Source: Polymyxa betae | Lineage: Eukaryota > Endomyxa > Phytomyxea > Plasmodiophorida > Plasmodiophoridae | Direction: 5' to 3' | DNA length: 46,872 nt | NCBI GenBank assembly: GCA_003693705.1 | Contig: RBZT01000850.1 | Coordinates: 1 to 46,872, forward strand | Shown here: piece by piece, positions 10,275-21,190 of the stretch | How the letters are laid out: each line of letters starts with the position of its first letter | Position numbering within the stretch: position 1 is the stretch's first letter | Notes under the pieces: generated by a model | Told to the model about the DNA's origin: nothing | The model's database searches: none | Seen by the model: only the letters and a program-made list of their open reading frames with translations | Translations under genes and position numbers: made by a program

Positions 10275-10999
10275 ACAGGCTTAACAGATCACAGATCTCT
10301 GTCATACAGAACAATGAGTATAGTAGCAGAAACTCGACATGAAATGAGACTTCCGAGGACATCGCTCTCGTACAAAATCTTCCTTTTTTTTTGCTTCAGA
10401 TGCAACAGCCTTTGAGACCAGAATGCGATGAAATCCGAGACAATTTTCGTGAATTTTTTTCTGTTTTCCATAACGAGCTCTGCAAAAGTTCCTTCATTTC
10501 ATAGACTCTCTTTGAATGCGCAAATTCAGGATAGCTTCCAGCCTCAACGTGGACAATGAATTTTGCGAAATCATGCATAAGCGACCGAATTGACATCATC
10601 TTCGTCTATTCTAATCCACATCGCCGTCACCGTTCTCTTTAACCTTCAAATTGGATCAGCAGCATCAAACACGAATGAAATAGTTTCCCTTCAAAATACG
10701 ATGACCTGCAGCCTCGATTTGTCGTGACAAGTTTCAATCAGGAATTGCTGGATGACGTTTATGCAAAATTCAGACGGATTCGTGCCCAGATGAAGCAACG
10801 GATCTGGTCTTTCCACATTCGGAGTGAAACGATTCTTCAGAAGCGAGTATTTGAACATTTCGTTTAATTTTTATTTGATATCAACAGGTACTCACCCATT
10901 CTATGTGATTCAGCCACTCCAATTCATTCCGCCTTTTCAATTTCTGCATTCATTCTGCATTAAAAAGGGCCGTGTACAGAACAAATATTGAAATCAGTG

Positions 11000-11625
11000 T
11001 AGCCATTGACAGCAGTGGACCAGTCCAGGCATCGGATCCCTCCTGGTGCTGCGTACGTATAGGCACTGGGAGAAGAGGATGGTCACTGTAGCCAACCCGG
11101 CAGCAGTGGACCAGTCCTGGCCGCCATGGCCCCATGAGCGACCCCGTCGCGATGACGGCTCTCACCGTGATGAGGCCCCTTGGGCTGTAGTAACCCCACC
11201 AAGTCGCACCAACTCTGTCGAGCGTCGACCACTGGACAATTGGGCTCTGCTACCGCGGCCCCTCATCCCCGAATTGATTTGCCGCAGCCCATCGGGCTGC
11301 GACTGCCCCCGGCTATCCGGGTGTTAACATCTCATGCCGTCCTCGTGACGACGCGCCTGGAGCCCGGGTCGTGGTTGGCGGTGCTGGGAGCGATCCCTGC
11401 ACTTCAGCCATGACTGGCCGGTCGTGCTGGACCCTTCCAAACGATCGCCAAGCAGCCCGGCCGGCTCCGGTTGGTCACGGTTATGTAAATGTTATCATTT
11501 CAGACTCTCCTAGTGATGACGCGCCTGGAGCCTGGATCGTGGTTGGCGGTGTCGGGAGCGATGCCGGCACCTCTGCCACGACTCGCCGGTTGAAATCACA
11601 AAAAGCCTACGGGAGCAATGAATAA
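11000..11625 (+). repeat. 168-bp-spaced tandem repeat, GC-rich
   Basis: About 90 bp at 11,341–11,430 recurs at 11,509–11,597. The start-to-start distance is 168 bp, a multiple of three, so an open frame (11,371–11,625) reads VVVGGAGSD and then IVVGGVGSD. A 21-bp segment, CAGCAGTGGACCAGTCC plus four bases, also repeats at about 11,011 and 11,100. The stretch is probably the 5' part of the degenerate retroelement that follows. Confidence 0.6.
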
Positions 11626-12390
11626 CAATGATCAAGCAGCAAATTCCAATGCTGACGGAGGATCTTGCCACGGATGTTACCAACCAAGCCGGTATTTCTT
11701 GGCGAGGATGTAACGTTATGTTTGCTGTTGCTATGCCAAAATAGACTTATCGCCAATTTAGTAGTGCATTGTAATGATAAGAGCCTCTCGGATGCTTGCA
11801 AACCAGGCTTTATTTGATTCCTATCCGGAGCTGGTGCGAAAGTTTTTTCAAGGAAAGACTGGATCTGAAACCCAAGCTCTCGGCAGAACCGATTAATTTG
11901 GTGGAAAAAGGCGGAAATTGGGAAATTTCTGTATCTCCCGGCCTTCACCACAACCAAAAGTTCATACTTTACTCTGGAGCTAGACTGTCTCTTCCAGTCA
12001 AATTTATTGCGTAACTTCAGAAGCAAGCCATTTGGCATACGTGCGCGGGACACCACGACAGAAGAGCCTACCATCAGCCTCTTCAGGTCGTAAGGGTCGA
12101 TGTTAGAGTTGATGGGATTGTTGGCGGTCGCCAAATACGAAAATTACTCCTGGTCAATGGGTATTCCTTCAACACAGCGACAACTGTACCTGTTTTAGCG
12201 TTTTCGCCCGCTCCTGCATCATTTGGTGCTGTCTGGGCGTGTCTTACAATCAAACCGGTTTTGGACGATGCCTTCATTGTGACGTTGGTGACAGCACAAT
12301 TTAATGGTCAGATCAAGCCTGAGCGTCCGGGGCCCGTCCTAATGACAGCCAAGGTTGACATGCCGATTCCGGCTGCATCTGGTCACTACG
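11626..12390 (+). pseudogene. Degenerate retroelement ORF, unrecognised part
   Basis: Plus-strand frame pieces such as DSYPELVRKFFQGKTGSE, RARDTTTEEPTISLFRS and VNGYSFNTATTVPVLAFS lie in different frames, broken by stops. Their position just upstream of an endonuclease remnant suggests a gag- or ORF1-like part of the same LINE, but I do not recognise a defined domain. A 175-codon antisense ORF (12,134–11,607) covers the same bases and is taken as a shadow. Confidence 0.35.
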
Positions 12391-12580
12391 TACTCCAAGA
12401 GTGCTCCAGGTGTACTCCAAGTGTACTTCAAGTGAATTCCAGGTGCACTCCAAGTGTATTCCAGGTGTACTCCAGGTGTACTCCAAGTGTACTTCAAGTG
12501 TACTCCAATTGTACTCCAAGTGTACTTCATGTGTACTCCAAGTGTACTTCAAGTGTACTCCAATTGTACTCTTGGTGTTA
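12391..12580. repeat. 12-bp minisatellite, about 16 units
   Basis: The unit TCCAAGTGTACT is repeated with small changes (TTCAAGTGTACT, TCCAATTGTACT, TCCAGGTGTACT). Being a multiple of three, it is open on both strands, for example SVLQVYSKCT on the plus strand. It lies between the ORF1-like and endonuclease parts of the LINE remnant. Confidence 0.9.
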
Positions 12581-12680
12581 GATACAGTCTGTACCGATCT
12601 GCACCCGAACGCGCTCCAAGGCAAAGCGGGAATCAGTCTGCTGGTGCGACACGCGGCCAGCGCGCAACTCTTTCGGTCCT

Positions 12681-13360
12681 GCCAAGGAAACGATGGCGGT
12701 TTAGACCACCAGGGGAACAACATACATCGGCGTCTTTATCCCTCCTAGCGTCGACATTACGGATTACCGCCAGACACTGACGATACTGACGGATACCGTT
12801 GATGAGGTCAGCTCCCTGTTCGCTAAACCTGTTGCCATCATAGAGGATTTTCAATTCAAGCTGGGCCCCATCTCGGGGGATCACAGTTAGAACATTCGCG
12901 CTGGCCCGACTGAGGCCTTCACTGTGACTGTGCGCGCCCAGCTGGAGTTTTTGAACGCGCGCCTCACCCGATCCCCGAGGAGATGGACTTGGCTCAACCC
13001 TGGCTGTATGTCGATAGTTGATCTCTCCATGGCGAGCCCGTGGGCTTGGTTCCGCCGCGCCTTTTCATCACCAGACCGAATCGAACACTGCGCACAGCCA
13101 CTGAAACCAATGATGCAGGCACTGGCATCACTCTGGCGCTTGGACGGCGATCGGCTTGTCCGCCAGCTGAAAGCCGAGGATCCCTATGGTCCGGCGCTTC
13201 TCCACACAGCTCAAGAGATGGTTAAAAAAGCGTTCAACTCTACATGCCGTGGTATCCGATGTGCCTTGATTGGGATGGCTTGCTGGACTCACTCCGGAGA
13301 TATCATGACGTGGATTTCAACGGCAGCTGCACATCGGCTGGAAGGATCTGGCTAAGACAT
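12681..13360 (+). pseudogene. LINE APE-type endonuclease remnant
   Basis: The plus-strand frame from about 12,700 reads TTRGTTYIGVFIPPSVD, then DYRQTLTILTD, then KPVAIIEDFQFKLG. This matches the 'Y-x-G-V-Y-I-P-P … L … G-D-F-N' core of APE-type (EEP) endonucleases, with the catalytic GDFN decayed to EDFQ. A TAG near 12,888 interrupts. The frame then continues as a 143-codon ORF (12,924–13,355) with no firm domain, perhaps the linker before the RT. No RT is seen downstream. The family is well established; this copy is dead. Confidence 0.65.
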
Positions 13361-13380
13361 CCGATGGCTTCTTTCTGAGC

Positions 13381-14934
13381 TCGATTAAATGCCGACAATC
13401 AGTACCGGCTATCTGCTAGGGTCTGGTCGAGTATGATACGGCTGGTGTCCAAGTCGAAGGCGTAAGCAGAGACTGAGTTAAAGGTTTGATGTGTATTAGC
13501 GAAAAGCGGTAATCGGAATGATCTATGTTACGCTATATTCAGGTGTTAAATGGTTTCTAGGAACGTTCCAGGAATCTTCCAAGTTTTGCTGGTCGCGCTG
13601 GAAATGGACTGATGGGAGCTCGAGGGTTCTTCGGAATGTTCAACTCCTCTATAGGCTTCGCACTTCGTGGAATGGGTTGCGTTTATTGTTACGTTACCTG
13701 GGACTCTGGCAGGGACACAGGCCCTGACACTACCGGTATCTCGTTCTTCAAAACATTACTTTAACATTACTGCACTATGACCTATGTCGATATTCTCAGT
13801 TTTTGGAAAATAACGGTTGAGATAATGACCGCTCCGAAAAAGGACAGTAGGAGCTCCTAAAGTGACCATATGTGTCCTATAGGCCATGTGCCTAGGAAAC
13901 AGTACCGCCTGTTGATACTTGATGAAAATCAACGAATTATTGGGTGTCAAATCCAATCCAATCCAGGACAGAAACTGCGTGAGAGTCTGCGTAGCGCAGC
14001 CCCGGCCGTTGGTGGAATATTAAATAACAGGACCGCTGGTCCTAGTTGGTCCTAGTTGGTCCCCAGTCCTGGACTGGGACCGAGGCAAATATGATATTTG
14101 CCGTGACGAAGGCAAATTTCAAAGGATATTTGGATCGCGGGTCCCCAGTCATTGAATACTGCGTTCCAATAGAGAGAGAGAATGGGAGCGGAGGAGGTGC
14201 TTGCCTCTGATCATCTTTGCAGCAACCGTTTTTTTATTGACGGTTCCGCTGGCTCGTCTGCTGCGTCGGGCCCGACTCCGACGCCGCTTCCAACGATGTC
14301 GTTGTGTTCGTTGTTATTCAACTTCTAGGTTTTCAATGTTTGGATGTCTGCAGCGCATCTGTTTATATTGGAATTTCCCCGTTTTTAGACGGTAGGGAGC
14401 TCGGCCCGAAGGCATCCGGTACAGAAAACAGGAACTGTTAATGATTAATACGAAAGGACACTTCGCTATCCTTCAGTGAATTTGATATCTATATTTTTTT
14501 ATTATGTTTTTGGATCACATATTTTGCAAAAACCATGCTTCTTTGTAAAGCTTAAATAACAAACAGATTTCACTGTAATTACAATAGAAGAAACAATACT
14601 GTTATTTCCTTACTTTGTATGCCTTGTATACTTTTTTGTCGTCGCAACAGAGAATCTCCTCCGATTCGTTTCGTGACAATTCTTGCTGATGTGGATTCCC
14701 GTCATGATGATCTGAACAGCACAAATGCAAGCAATATAACGATGCCTTCGACTTGTGCTTAAGGCCCCGACAATGGGGCAACCCCATCAGCATTGTATGC
14801 ACGAAAAGTGATAACCAAGATTCCCACAACGAGGGCAGAGTAAAAAGCTGCGTGCCAAAGTCAGATCGCATATTGCAACCGGGTCCTAAAACACTGTGGG
14901 ACATGGGTCCTGGACCCATACAAAATCAGGGTGA
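13381..14934. other. No supported gene; AATCC tail remnant
   Basis: Only short ORFs are present. A plus-strand (AATCC)3 run at 13,949–13,965 resembles the LINE tail seen at 9.7 kb and may be the 3' end of the LINE remnant at 11–13.4 kb. At 14,040–14,100 there are short duplications of CCTAGTTGGT and a partly palindromic GGTCC-rich stretch. A small ORF at 14,201–14,395 has a hydrophobic start and an Arg-rich stretch, but nothing supports expression. Confidence 0.4.
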
Positions 14935-15173
14935 NNNNNNNNNNNNNNNNNNNNNNNNNNNNNNNNNNNNNNNNNNNNNNNNNNNNNNNNNNNNNNNNNN
15001 NNNNNNNNNNNNNNNNNNNNNNNNNNNNNNNNNNNNNNNNNNNNNNNNNNNNNNNNNNNNNNNNNNNNNNNNNNNNNNNNNNNNNNNNNNNNNNNNNNNN
15101 NNNNNNNNNNNNNNNNNNNNNNNNNNNNNNNNNNNNNNNNNNNNNNNNNNNNNNNNNNNNNNNNNNNNNNNNN
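14935..15173. other. Assembly gap (239 N)
   Basis: An unsequenced scaffold gap. ORFs spanning it are meaningless. Confidence 1.
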
Positions 15174-15442
15174 ACCATGAGGATATGATGAGCTCGTTGA
15201 CCAGAATTTGAAGACAGAACTTGTGGAAAAGGACTTGTTGATGAGCGGTGACCACTTCAATGATTTGTATACTCCGAATCACCATATTTATGATATTTAT
15301 GGACTTTTGAAATTTTGAAGGGTTGCGCCTGATTCTTCGTTACAGCGTGATCATGTGGGTGGCGCCTCCTTATCATTGACATTACTTAAACAGAAACACT
15401 CCTCTGTTTGCACTCCATTGGCATCATTAACACACAGAGGTC

Positions 15443-16144
15443 ATGGCGAGCAGTGCTGCCGAACGTAGACATGGATGGCGCCCAGAGCATACAGAGGCTC
15501 TTCGACAGTACATGATCCAGAATGACCATTTGAAGGCGCTCACAGGCGGTGTCGTGAAATCGAATTGTCCGATCTTTGCAAATACAGATACGAGCTTTTT
15601 AGGCGGACGTGTTCGCTCGATGAGACAGAAACTTTCCAAGGGTGAATATAATTTGAAATTGAATTTTATGGCTTTTTTGAACGCGATTTGTAGAAAAGGA
15701 TTCGAATAGCGCATCGATTTTGATCATGGAGCAAGGAGTTCCTGAATGCAGCAATATAGCAGAGCCAAATGTCAAGAAAAGGGCAAGGTCGTCTTTGATA
15801 GGGAGAAAGACCATAAAACATGACCATCGTTCGGATTTGCTCCTTCATCGGTCTGGCGAATTCACCGACCGTATCGGAAAAGAAAGAATCTTGGTGGTGC
15901 TATCACACGTCTGTCATACCTCAATGAAATTCAAGGTATCGAACGTGGCAACGAGCTGATCGTCATCTTAAAAGATAAATTTTCCTCTGCTGCGTCGTTT
16001 ATCGATCCCAAAATCACAACGGTTGATGAGCTCATCAATGATCCTAAGAGCATGCTTTTGAATGCTCTGTTTGGTGAAGCTCCGAAACTTATGACTTACA
16101 CTATACAGCTGGGTAAGACTGTTGCCCTGTCAAGCGAGCAATAA
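15443..16144 (+). pseudogene. Unrecognised gene, one intron, one apparent frameshift
   Basis: The first exon begins at ATG 15,443 (MASSAAERRHGWRPEHTEAL) and resembles the start of a Myb/SANT-like helix set: W…ALRQYM…F…R…RQKL. An intron at about 15,641–15,693 (GTGAAT…TTGTAG) restores an open frame across what is otherwise a stop, giving SNSASILIMEQGVPE and then KKRARSSLIGRK. That frame stops at 15,957. A single-base shift near 15,880–15,890 instead leads into an 80-residue frame ending at 16,144 (GGAITRLSYLNEIQGIERGN … KTVALSSEQ), which looks protein-like. So this is either a ~220-aa protein with one lesion or sequencing error, or a gene with a second intron I could not place. The function is unknown; Myb-like is only a guess. 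Confidence 0.45.
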
Positions 16145-16289
16145 AGGGGCCCAATGGAGAAACGGTTCGATCCGTTATTTTACTGACCGTTCGAAACGAT
16201 GATGCTGACTCAATGGAATCACTGTGATTTCAAAACTTTTATGTATCAAAGTGGCAATACAGGTGTACAACTTTTCGCACTGTTACTAT

Positions 16290-17970
16290 GAAAACAGCAG
16301 GCAGGGATCAAGCATTGTGACCAATATGTGAATTGGAACCCGCCTGCGATGCAGCGCCTGACTGGGCTGCAGCTGATGATGACGACAGGGTCGAACGACA
16401 TCTAAATGATCTCTCTAACCGAGTTGTCTGCGACAAACCAAACTGGAGATTATCAGGTGAATATGGAAAATTGTATTGAGATGAGAACAGGCAGGAACAT
16501 TCCAGAGGTTTGTTTACATGGCGCTGGCTGCGGAAAGTTCCGCAGAATGTCCGGGTGGCGGTCGCTGCTTTACACAACATTCTAGCTCTGCAAATTTGTC
16601 TCTCTGAGTCTAACTAAACTGAAATTGTTTTGTTTGACAATGCAGGATATGAGGTTCTGTATTACATAACTCGTTGCATTATCACTTTTGTAGCCTCGTG
16701 ATTCTTTGGGGTTTGCAGATGTGGCTTATTTTCTGGAAACGAAAAGTGACACTCCCGCGGCGTTTCTCGCGCACCAACAAGACAGCAAGGACGCCACACA
16801 TGACACATCAAGAGGGCAACAGCAAGGATGCCGTACCCTTCAGCAGCCACATATACACCAATGGTAATATGCTAGCAGGAAATATCCGCAGTCATGGGAT
16901 AGTAGCCGCTCCCGGGAATATTGTTGAACTCTTTCGGTTGAGGCATCTGCTGCTGTAACATAACTTCACTGTAGCATCATATCAGTGAGCGGATGGTCAG
17001 TATGGCCAGGATACGTACAGAGCGGGCATGGAGCTCGATTGCATCAGCAGAGCCAGTACGGCCAGGATCATGGACAGAACCGGGGCGGAATCCATAGTTG
17101 ATGGAATCGATCTGAGATGTGTTATGAAATGGTGGATGGAGGTTCGTTAGGAGACTCAGAGTGTGTTATGTAGACGGACGGATGAGCAGCAGATGAGTCA
17201 CACAGATAATGTTCCTCCGAAACACAGCGAAATCTATTCTCATTGAAGTTGGTTGCTTCCAAATTCACATCAGAATCCTTCACGATTTTCAACACCATTT
17301 AAAGTAAATTTGAAAGACTTTTCCCAATTGTTGAATGCAGCGATAGAGCTAATTGTTCAAGTTTTGTCCAATTTTTGGCAGAATCTGATGACATTCAGCT
17401 TCGAAGTCTTGATAGAATTGATGGCGTTACACAGATACTTGATGGTCTCAGTAAATTCTGACTGAAATCAGAACAGTCAAGGAGCCAGACACATTTGGTT
17501 AATTGGCATAAGTCGTTTCTATTCGTCGCCATCTCATTCTTGTTGGAACACTACAACGAAAGAAGTAAAACTTGAATATGATTGAGATTGCACCATTTCG
17601 CATCAGAATTCATTTAAGACATACAAAATTAAACAACATTAACACATGGTACCGGTACCGAAACTGTGAAAACAGGTTTAACAGATCACAGATCTCTGTC
17701 ATAAAGAACAATAGAGTAGTAGCAGAAACTCGACATGAAATAAGTCTTTCGAGGATATCGCTCACGTACAAATTTTCCTTGATTTCTTGCTTCAGATGCA
17801 GAGCAGCTTTGAAGACCAGAAAATGGATGCGATCAGATTCGAGACGATTTCTGTGAGCAATTTTCCGTCTTTCATAACGAGCTCAGCTGAAGTTCCTGCA
17901 TTTTGTAGTCTCTCTTTGAATGCTCATATCCAGGATAGCTTCCGGCCTCGATTTTGACAATGAATTCTGC
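16290..17970 (-). repeat. Dispersed family copy 3
   Basis: All segments are contiguous on the minus strand: 5' segment 17,970–17,700, middle segment 17,700–17,215, 3' segment 17,215–16,620, and a 3' UTR ending near 16,290. Compared with the inverted 3' piece at 19.2–19.6 kb, this copy has about 250 extra bases around 16,330–16,570, just before the shared CTTGATCCCTGCCTGCTG. The middle segment shows the empty CTCATTGAA site into which the 904-bp element inserted in copy 2. Confidence 0.8.
16662..17096 (-). pseudogene. Signal-start/membrane-anchor family protein, copy 3
   Basis: From ATG near 17,096 the minus strand encodes a strong signal-peptide-like start: MDSAPVLSMILAVLALLMQ, then SSMPALYVSWPY, then TGA. 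In the sister copy at 19.9 kb a GT–AG intron could begin exactly at SWP|gtactg; here the GT has become AT. Downstream exon-like sequence MPQPKEFNNIPGSGYYPM leads to a membrane segment near 16,800 (GILAVALLMCHVWRPCC). Two stops and the lost donor suggest a dead copy. Function unknown. Confidence 0.5.
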
Positions 17971-18118
17971 GAAACAATTGTTGATTTGCTATTAAAAGGG
18001 AAACTAATTCCATCTGTCGACTGCCACGCACTTTTCCATCTGTCGCCAAACTACTTCGTCTCTCTCATCTCTGTCTCTCTCTCTCTATCAACCCGCTATC
18101 TTCTCATACTCAACAGTC

Positions 18119-18880
18119 ATGTGGTGCACAGGCGTCGGCCCCATAAAGAGAAAACGGGAAGTTGATCCAGCGCTTGCCCGGTGCAGCTATCGAGGAGCAA
18201 GTGGACGATCGAGATAAAGGCCTGAGCCATCCGTGGTTCAAATTTCCGATGAGCCTCAGTTGCCATGTTCCTGTTCCCGGTCGACAAAGCTTGTTGACAG
18301 GTCTTACATTGAAGAAATTAGTCATTGTATTTGGACTCAAGTGGATCATTCTTCAGGAATGAAGGTATACTTTTAATGCTGAGTGATCTTCCATTGAACA
18401 AATGCAGGTATATCAATTAGACGAAGAATATCTGCATCCTTTGAATGGATCTGTGTTAAGACTACGCGGATATGTTTGCAGACCGAAAGAGCAGAATCCT
18501 GATGATGTATCCCAATTCAGTACGGTTTGAGATCGCAACCAGATTACAATCGATCAGTCTCAATGAAATTCAAAATGACTATTGCATACCCTGGTTCCAT
18601 AGCAGGCTGCTGCCTCAATGCACACATTTCCTTCGAGAAATGAGAACGCATTTTTGGTAGCATGCTTGTATGAAAGAGTGGATCTAGATTGGATCCCGGA
18701 GTCCATAATCAAGAACGCTTTCGAGCAAGCAGAACCAAAGTTTTCCGTCAAATAGAAGGGTTTGTAAGAATCGGATGGCAAATGGGAATTAAAAAAATTC
18801 CTGGAGAAGAGTCCGGCTTTACTGCAATCGTATTGTAGAAAACACTCAGGTTGGTCAGGGTTTTTTGCAATTGACAAGGT
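18119..18880 (+). pseudogene. Unrecognised multi-exon gene with lesions
   Basis: From ATG 18,119 the frame reads MWCTGVGPIKRKREVDPALA, meets a TAA near 18,218, and continues in the same frame (RPEPSVVQISDEPQ … YIEEISHCIWTQVD). An intron at about 18,364–18,408 (GTATAC…AATGCAG) joins it in phase 0 to VYQLDEEYLHPLNGS. A second intron (GTTTGA…TTCCATAG, donor near 18,527) joins in phase 0 to QAAASMHTFPSRN … DLDWIPESIIKNAFEQ. That frame stops at about 18,770, with another open frame continuing (QIEGFVRIGWQMGIKKIPGE). One in-frame stop and one shift suggest a decaying gene. No family is recognised. Confidence 0.4.
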
Positions 18881-19055
18881 TAGTGACTGAAGTTACAGAT
18901 TTATTGCATCTAGTATTGGGCAAAACGGTGACGCTTTTGCATAGCAAATAACTACGTTCGATGTTATTCAGATCAGATTGATCATGACAAAGAAGAAGGA
19001 ATCTTAGGACTAGCTAGGCAGTGGAGCAAACGACGAAATTTCAAATGAGACACGG

Positions 19056-19435
19056 GTGTGGCAAAGGGAATCTTTAACGCTTAAAATAATGATCGAAACG
19101 ATGATGTGTATTTTGGAGATGCACAGTTCTCTCCAGTTCGATCAAGATCAGATTCGGAAGTTGGCAAAACAAATCAATCAAAGAGGTTATCAACTACAGT
19201 TCAAGCAATTGAATCCTTCAAGTCCCCGGCTCAACCGAATGGGTTCAACACAATTCCCGGGAACGACCTCGATCCCATGACTCATGTCCCATCTCATCAT
19301 AACTCCGCGAAGGAAACTCTGGAAATTGTAGGGCTCAGCGCCCTTGGCGTTTGCGCCATACTTTTTGGCGTTTTTTTTCCCTTGTGGGCGTGTAAGAAAA
19401 TGGACGATGGTGTCAAGAGCGGTTCCGGAAATTAA
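19056..19435 (+). CDS. Membrane-anchor family protein, inverted copy
   Basis: This is the plus-strand 3' part of the same family as the copies at 7.9 and 16.7 kb, and the only intact version of the C-terminal half. An open frame (19,106–19,435, 109 aa) holds PAQPNGFNTIPGNDLDPM, a short hydrophilic stretch, a membrane segment IVGLSALGVCAILFGVFFPL, then WACKKMDD and a stop. The DxxPM motif, anchor and following 3' UTR are shared with the minus-strand copies, while the intervening residues differ widely. The N-terminal signal part was not found upstream, so it is probably a truncated copy. It faces the minus-strand copy at 19.7–21.2 kb, forming an inverted pair. Confidence 0.5.
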
Positions 19436-19679
19436 GCTGCATCTGCAAACCCCAAAGGACCACGGGGCTACAAAAAGTGAAAATTCAACGAGTTCTGTAA
19501 CGTCAAATACAAAGTATCATTACCTTTATTGTCAAACAAAGTATTTTCACAGCAGTTAGACTCAGAGAAACAGATTTGTGGTAAAATTGGTTATAATTCT
19601 TGATCCCTGCCTGCTGTTATCATGAATTTGTCGCCGTTTGGACTTTATTGTTTGTGGTGTATAAATCGGAGCTGTTCAG

Positions 19680-21190
19680 CATATCCCCTTTGAAAGATTT
19701 GTAGTCCCACTTTTATCAAGAGCGACGATGATGATACAGGCATCTGCTGCTGTAACATAAGTCCACTGTAACATCAGATCAGTGAGTGCGGGGGTCAGTA
19801 CGGCCACGATACGTACAGAGCGGGCATGGAGCTGAATGGCATCAGCAGAGCCAGTACGACCACGATCAAGGACAGAGCCGGAGCGGAATCCATAGTTGAG
19901 GGAATGGATCTGAAATGTGTAATGAAATGATGAATGGAGGTCCGTGAGGAGGTTCAGAGTGTATTCTGCAGACGGACGGATGAGCAGCGGATGAGTCACG
20001 CAGATAATGTCACACAGAAACACAACTCTCATTGAAGTTGGTTGCTTTCAAATTCACATCTGAATCTTTCACGATCTTCAACACCATTTCATGAAAATTG
20101 AAAGATGTTTCTCCCCGCTCGTTGAATGCAGCGATAGAGCTAATTGTCGAAGATTTTGTCCAATATTGGCAGGAATCTGAAGACCTTCAGCTTCAAAGTC
20201 TTGATAGAATTAATGGCGATTCCCAAGATTCTTGATGGTCTCAGTAAATTTCTGACCGATTTCAAAGCAGTCAAGGAGCTGCATTTGAAATATTGGCCGA
20301 GATCGTATTTTTTCAACGCCATCTGATACTTGTTGGAACATATTTTATTATTGTAAAATTTATTTAAAAAGTACAACTTGCAATATGATCTAGATTACTG
20401 TCATTGCACCATTTCGCATCAAAATTTAAAATTTACAAAACTAAACAATAATAACACAAGGTTCCGAAACTGTTTAAAAGGTTTAAGAAATCACAGATCT
20501 CTGTCATAGAGAACAATGAGAATTGTAACAGAAACTTTCGAGGACATCGCTCTCGTACAAAATCTTCCTTGTTTTCTTGCTTCATATGCAGAACAGCCTG
20601 GGAGACCAGAAATGAATGCGATTAGATCCGAGACAATTTCTGTGAGTTCTTTTCCGTCTTCTATAACGAGCTGAGCTGATGTTTCTTCACTTCTTAGATT
20701 CCCTTTGAACGGGAATATTCAGGATAGCTTCCGGCCCCGACATGGACAATGAATTTTGCGAAATCATGCATAAGCGACCGAATCGACACTTATTCGTCTA
20801 TTCTCATCGATATCGCCGTCACCGTCCTCTCTCCAAAACCCTTCAAACTGGATCAACATCATCAAACACGAATGAAATTTCAGAATTCGATGACCTGCAG
20901 CGGCAATTTTGTCGTCACAAGTTTCGACCAGGAATTGCTGGATGACGTTTAAACAAAATGCAGACGGATTCGTGCCACGATGAAGCGACGGATCCTGTCT
21001 TTCCACATTCGGAGTGAAACGATTCTTCAGAAACGAGTACTTGAACATCTCGTTTTGCTGATTTGATATCAACAATTACTCACACATTCTGTGTGTTAAA
21101 CTTCTCGAATTCTCTTCGCCTTATCTATATCTGCATTCATTCTGCACAATATCGGGTCGTCTACAGATAAACCCTAACCCTAATACAAAA
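19680..21190 (-). repeat. Dispersed family copy 4, most complete
   Basis: This minus-strand copy carries the 5' segment (21,190–20,500), middle segment (20,500–20,025) and 3' segment (20,025–19,680). A 103-codon frame at 21,075–20,764 (MLISNQQNEMFKYSFLKNRF…) is interrupted in copy 2 but recognisable there, suggesting a once-coding 5' exon. In the 3' segment ATG near 19,893 gives MDSAPALSLIVVVLALLM and SSMPALYVSWPY. A possible short intron (GTACTG…GTTACAG) would skip the following TGA. A second frame, IICVTHPLLIRP … NYGFRSGSVLDRGR, overlaps and is also conserved between copies. Confidence 0.75.

Larger units (their letters stand above)
7790..10940 (-). repeat. Dispersed family copy 2, split by two insertions
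   Basis: Three blocks reassemble one copy: 10,275–10,940 (5' segment), 9,145–9,620 (middle segment) and 7,790–8,240 (3' segment). Their order and orientation match the uninterrupted copies at 16.3–18.0 and 19.7–21.2 kb. The gaps are a 904-bp transposon (8,241–9,144) and a LINE fragment (about 9,621–10,274). Within the 5' block the minus strand shows MHDFAKFIVHV and KTEKNSRKLSRI, which recur near 20.7 kb as short open frames. The 3' block carries the start MDSAPVLSLIV and a membrane anchor. Confidence 0.8.

Noticed and set aside
11607-12134. 175-codon minus-strand ORF
   Set aside because: No recognised domain, and the opposite strand carries retroelement-like pieces leading into the plus-strand endonuclease remnant.
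14753-15285. ORFs across 14,935–15,173
   Set aside because: They are made of undetermined bases.
18225-18260. tRNA-like B-box GGTTCAAAT
   Set aside because: No matching A-box or cloverleaf pairing upstream; the bases fit the exon of the unrecognised gene.
21170-21183. Interstitial telomere repeat (CCCTAA)2
   Set aside because: Two units only, at the 5' border of a dispersed-family copy; the aligned position in copy 2 lacks it. Too short to mean a fusion site.
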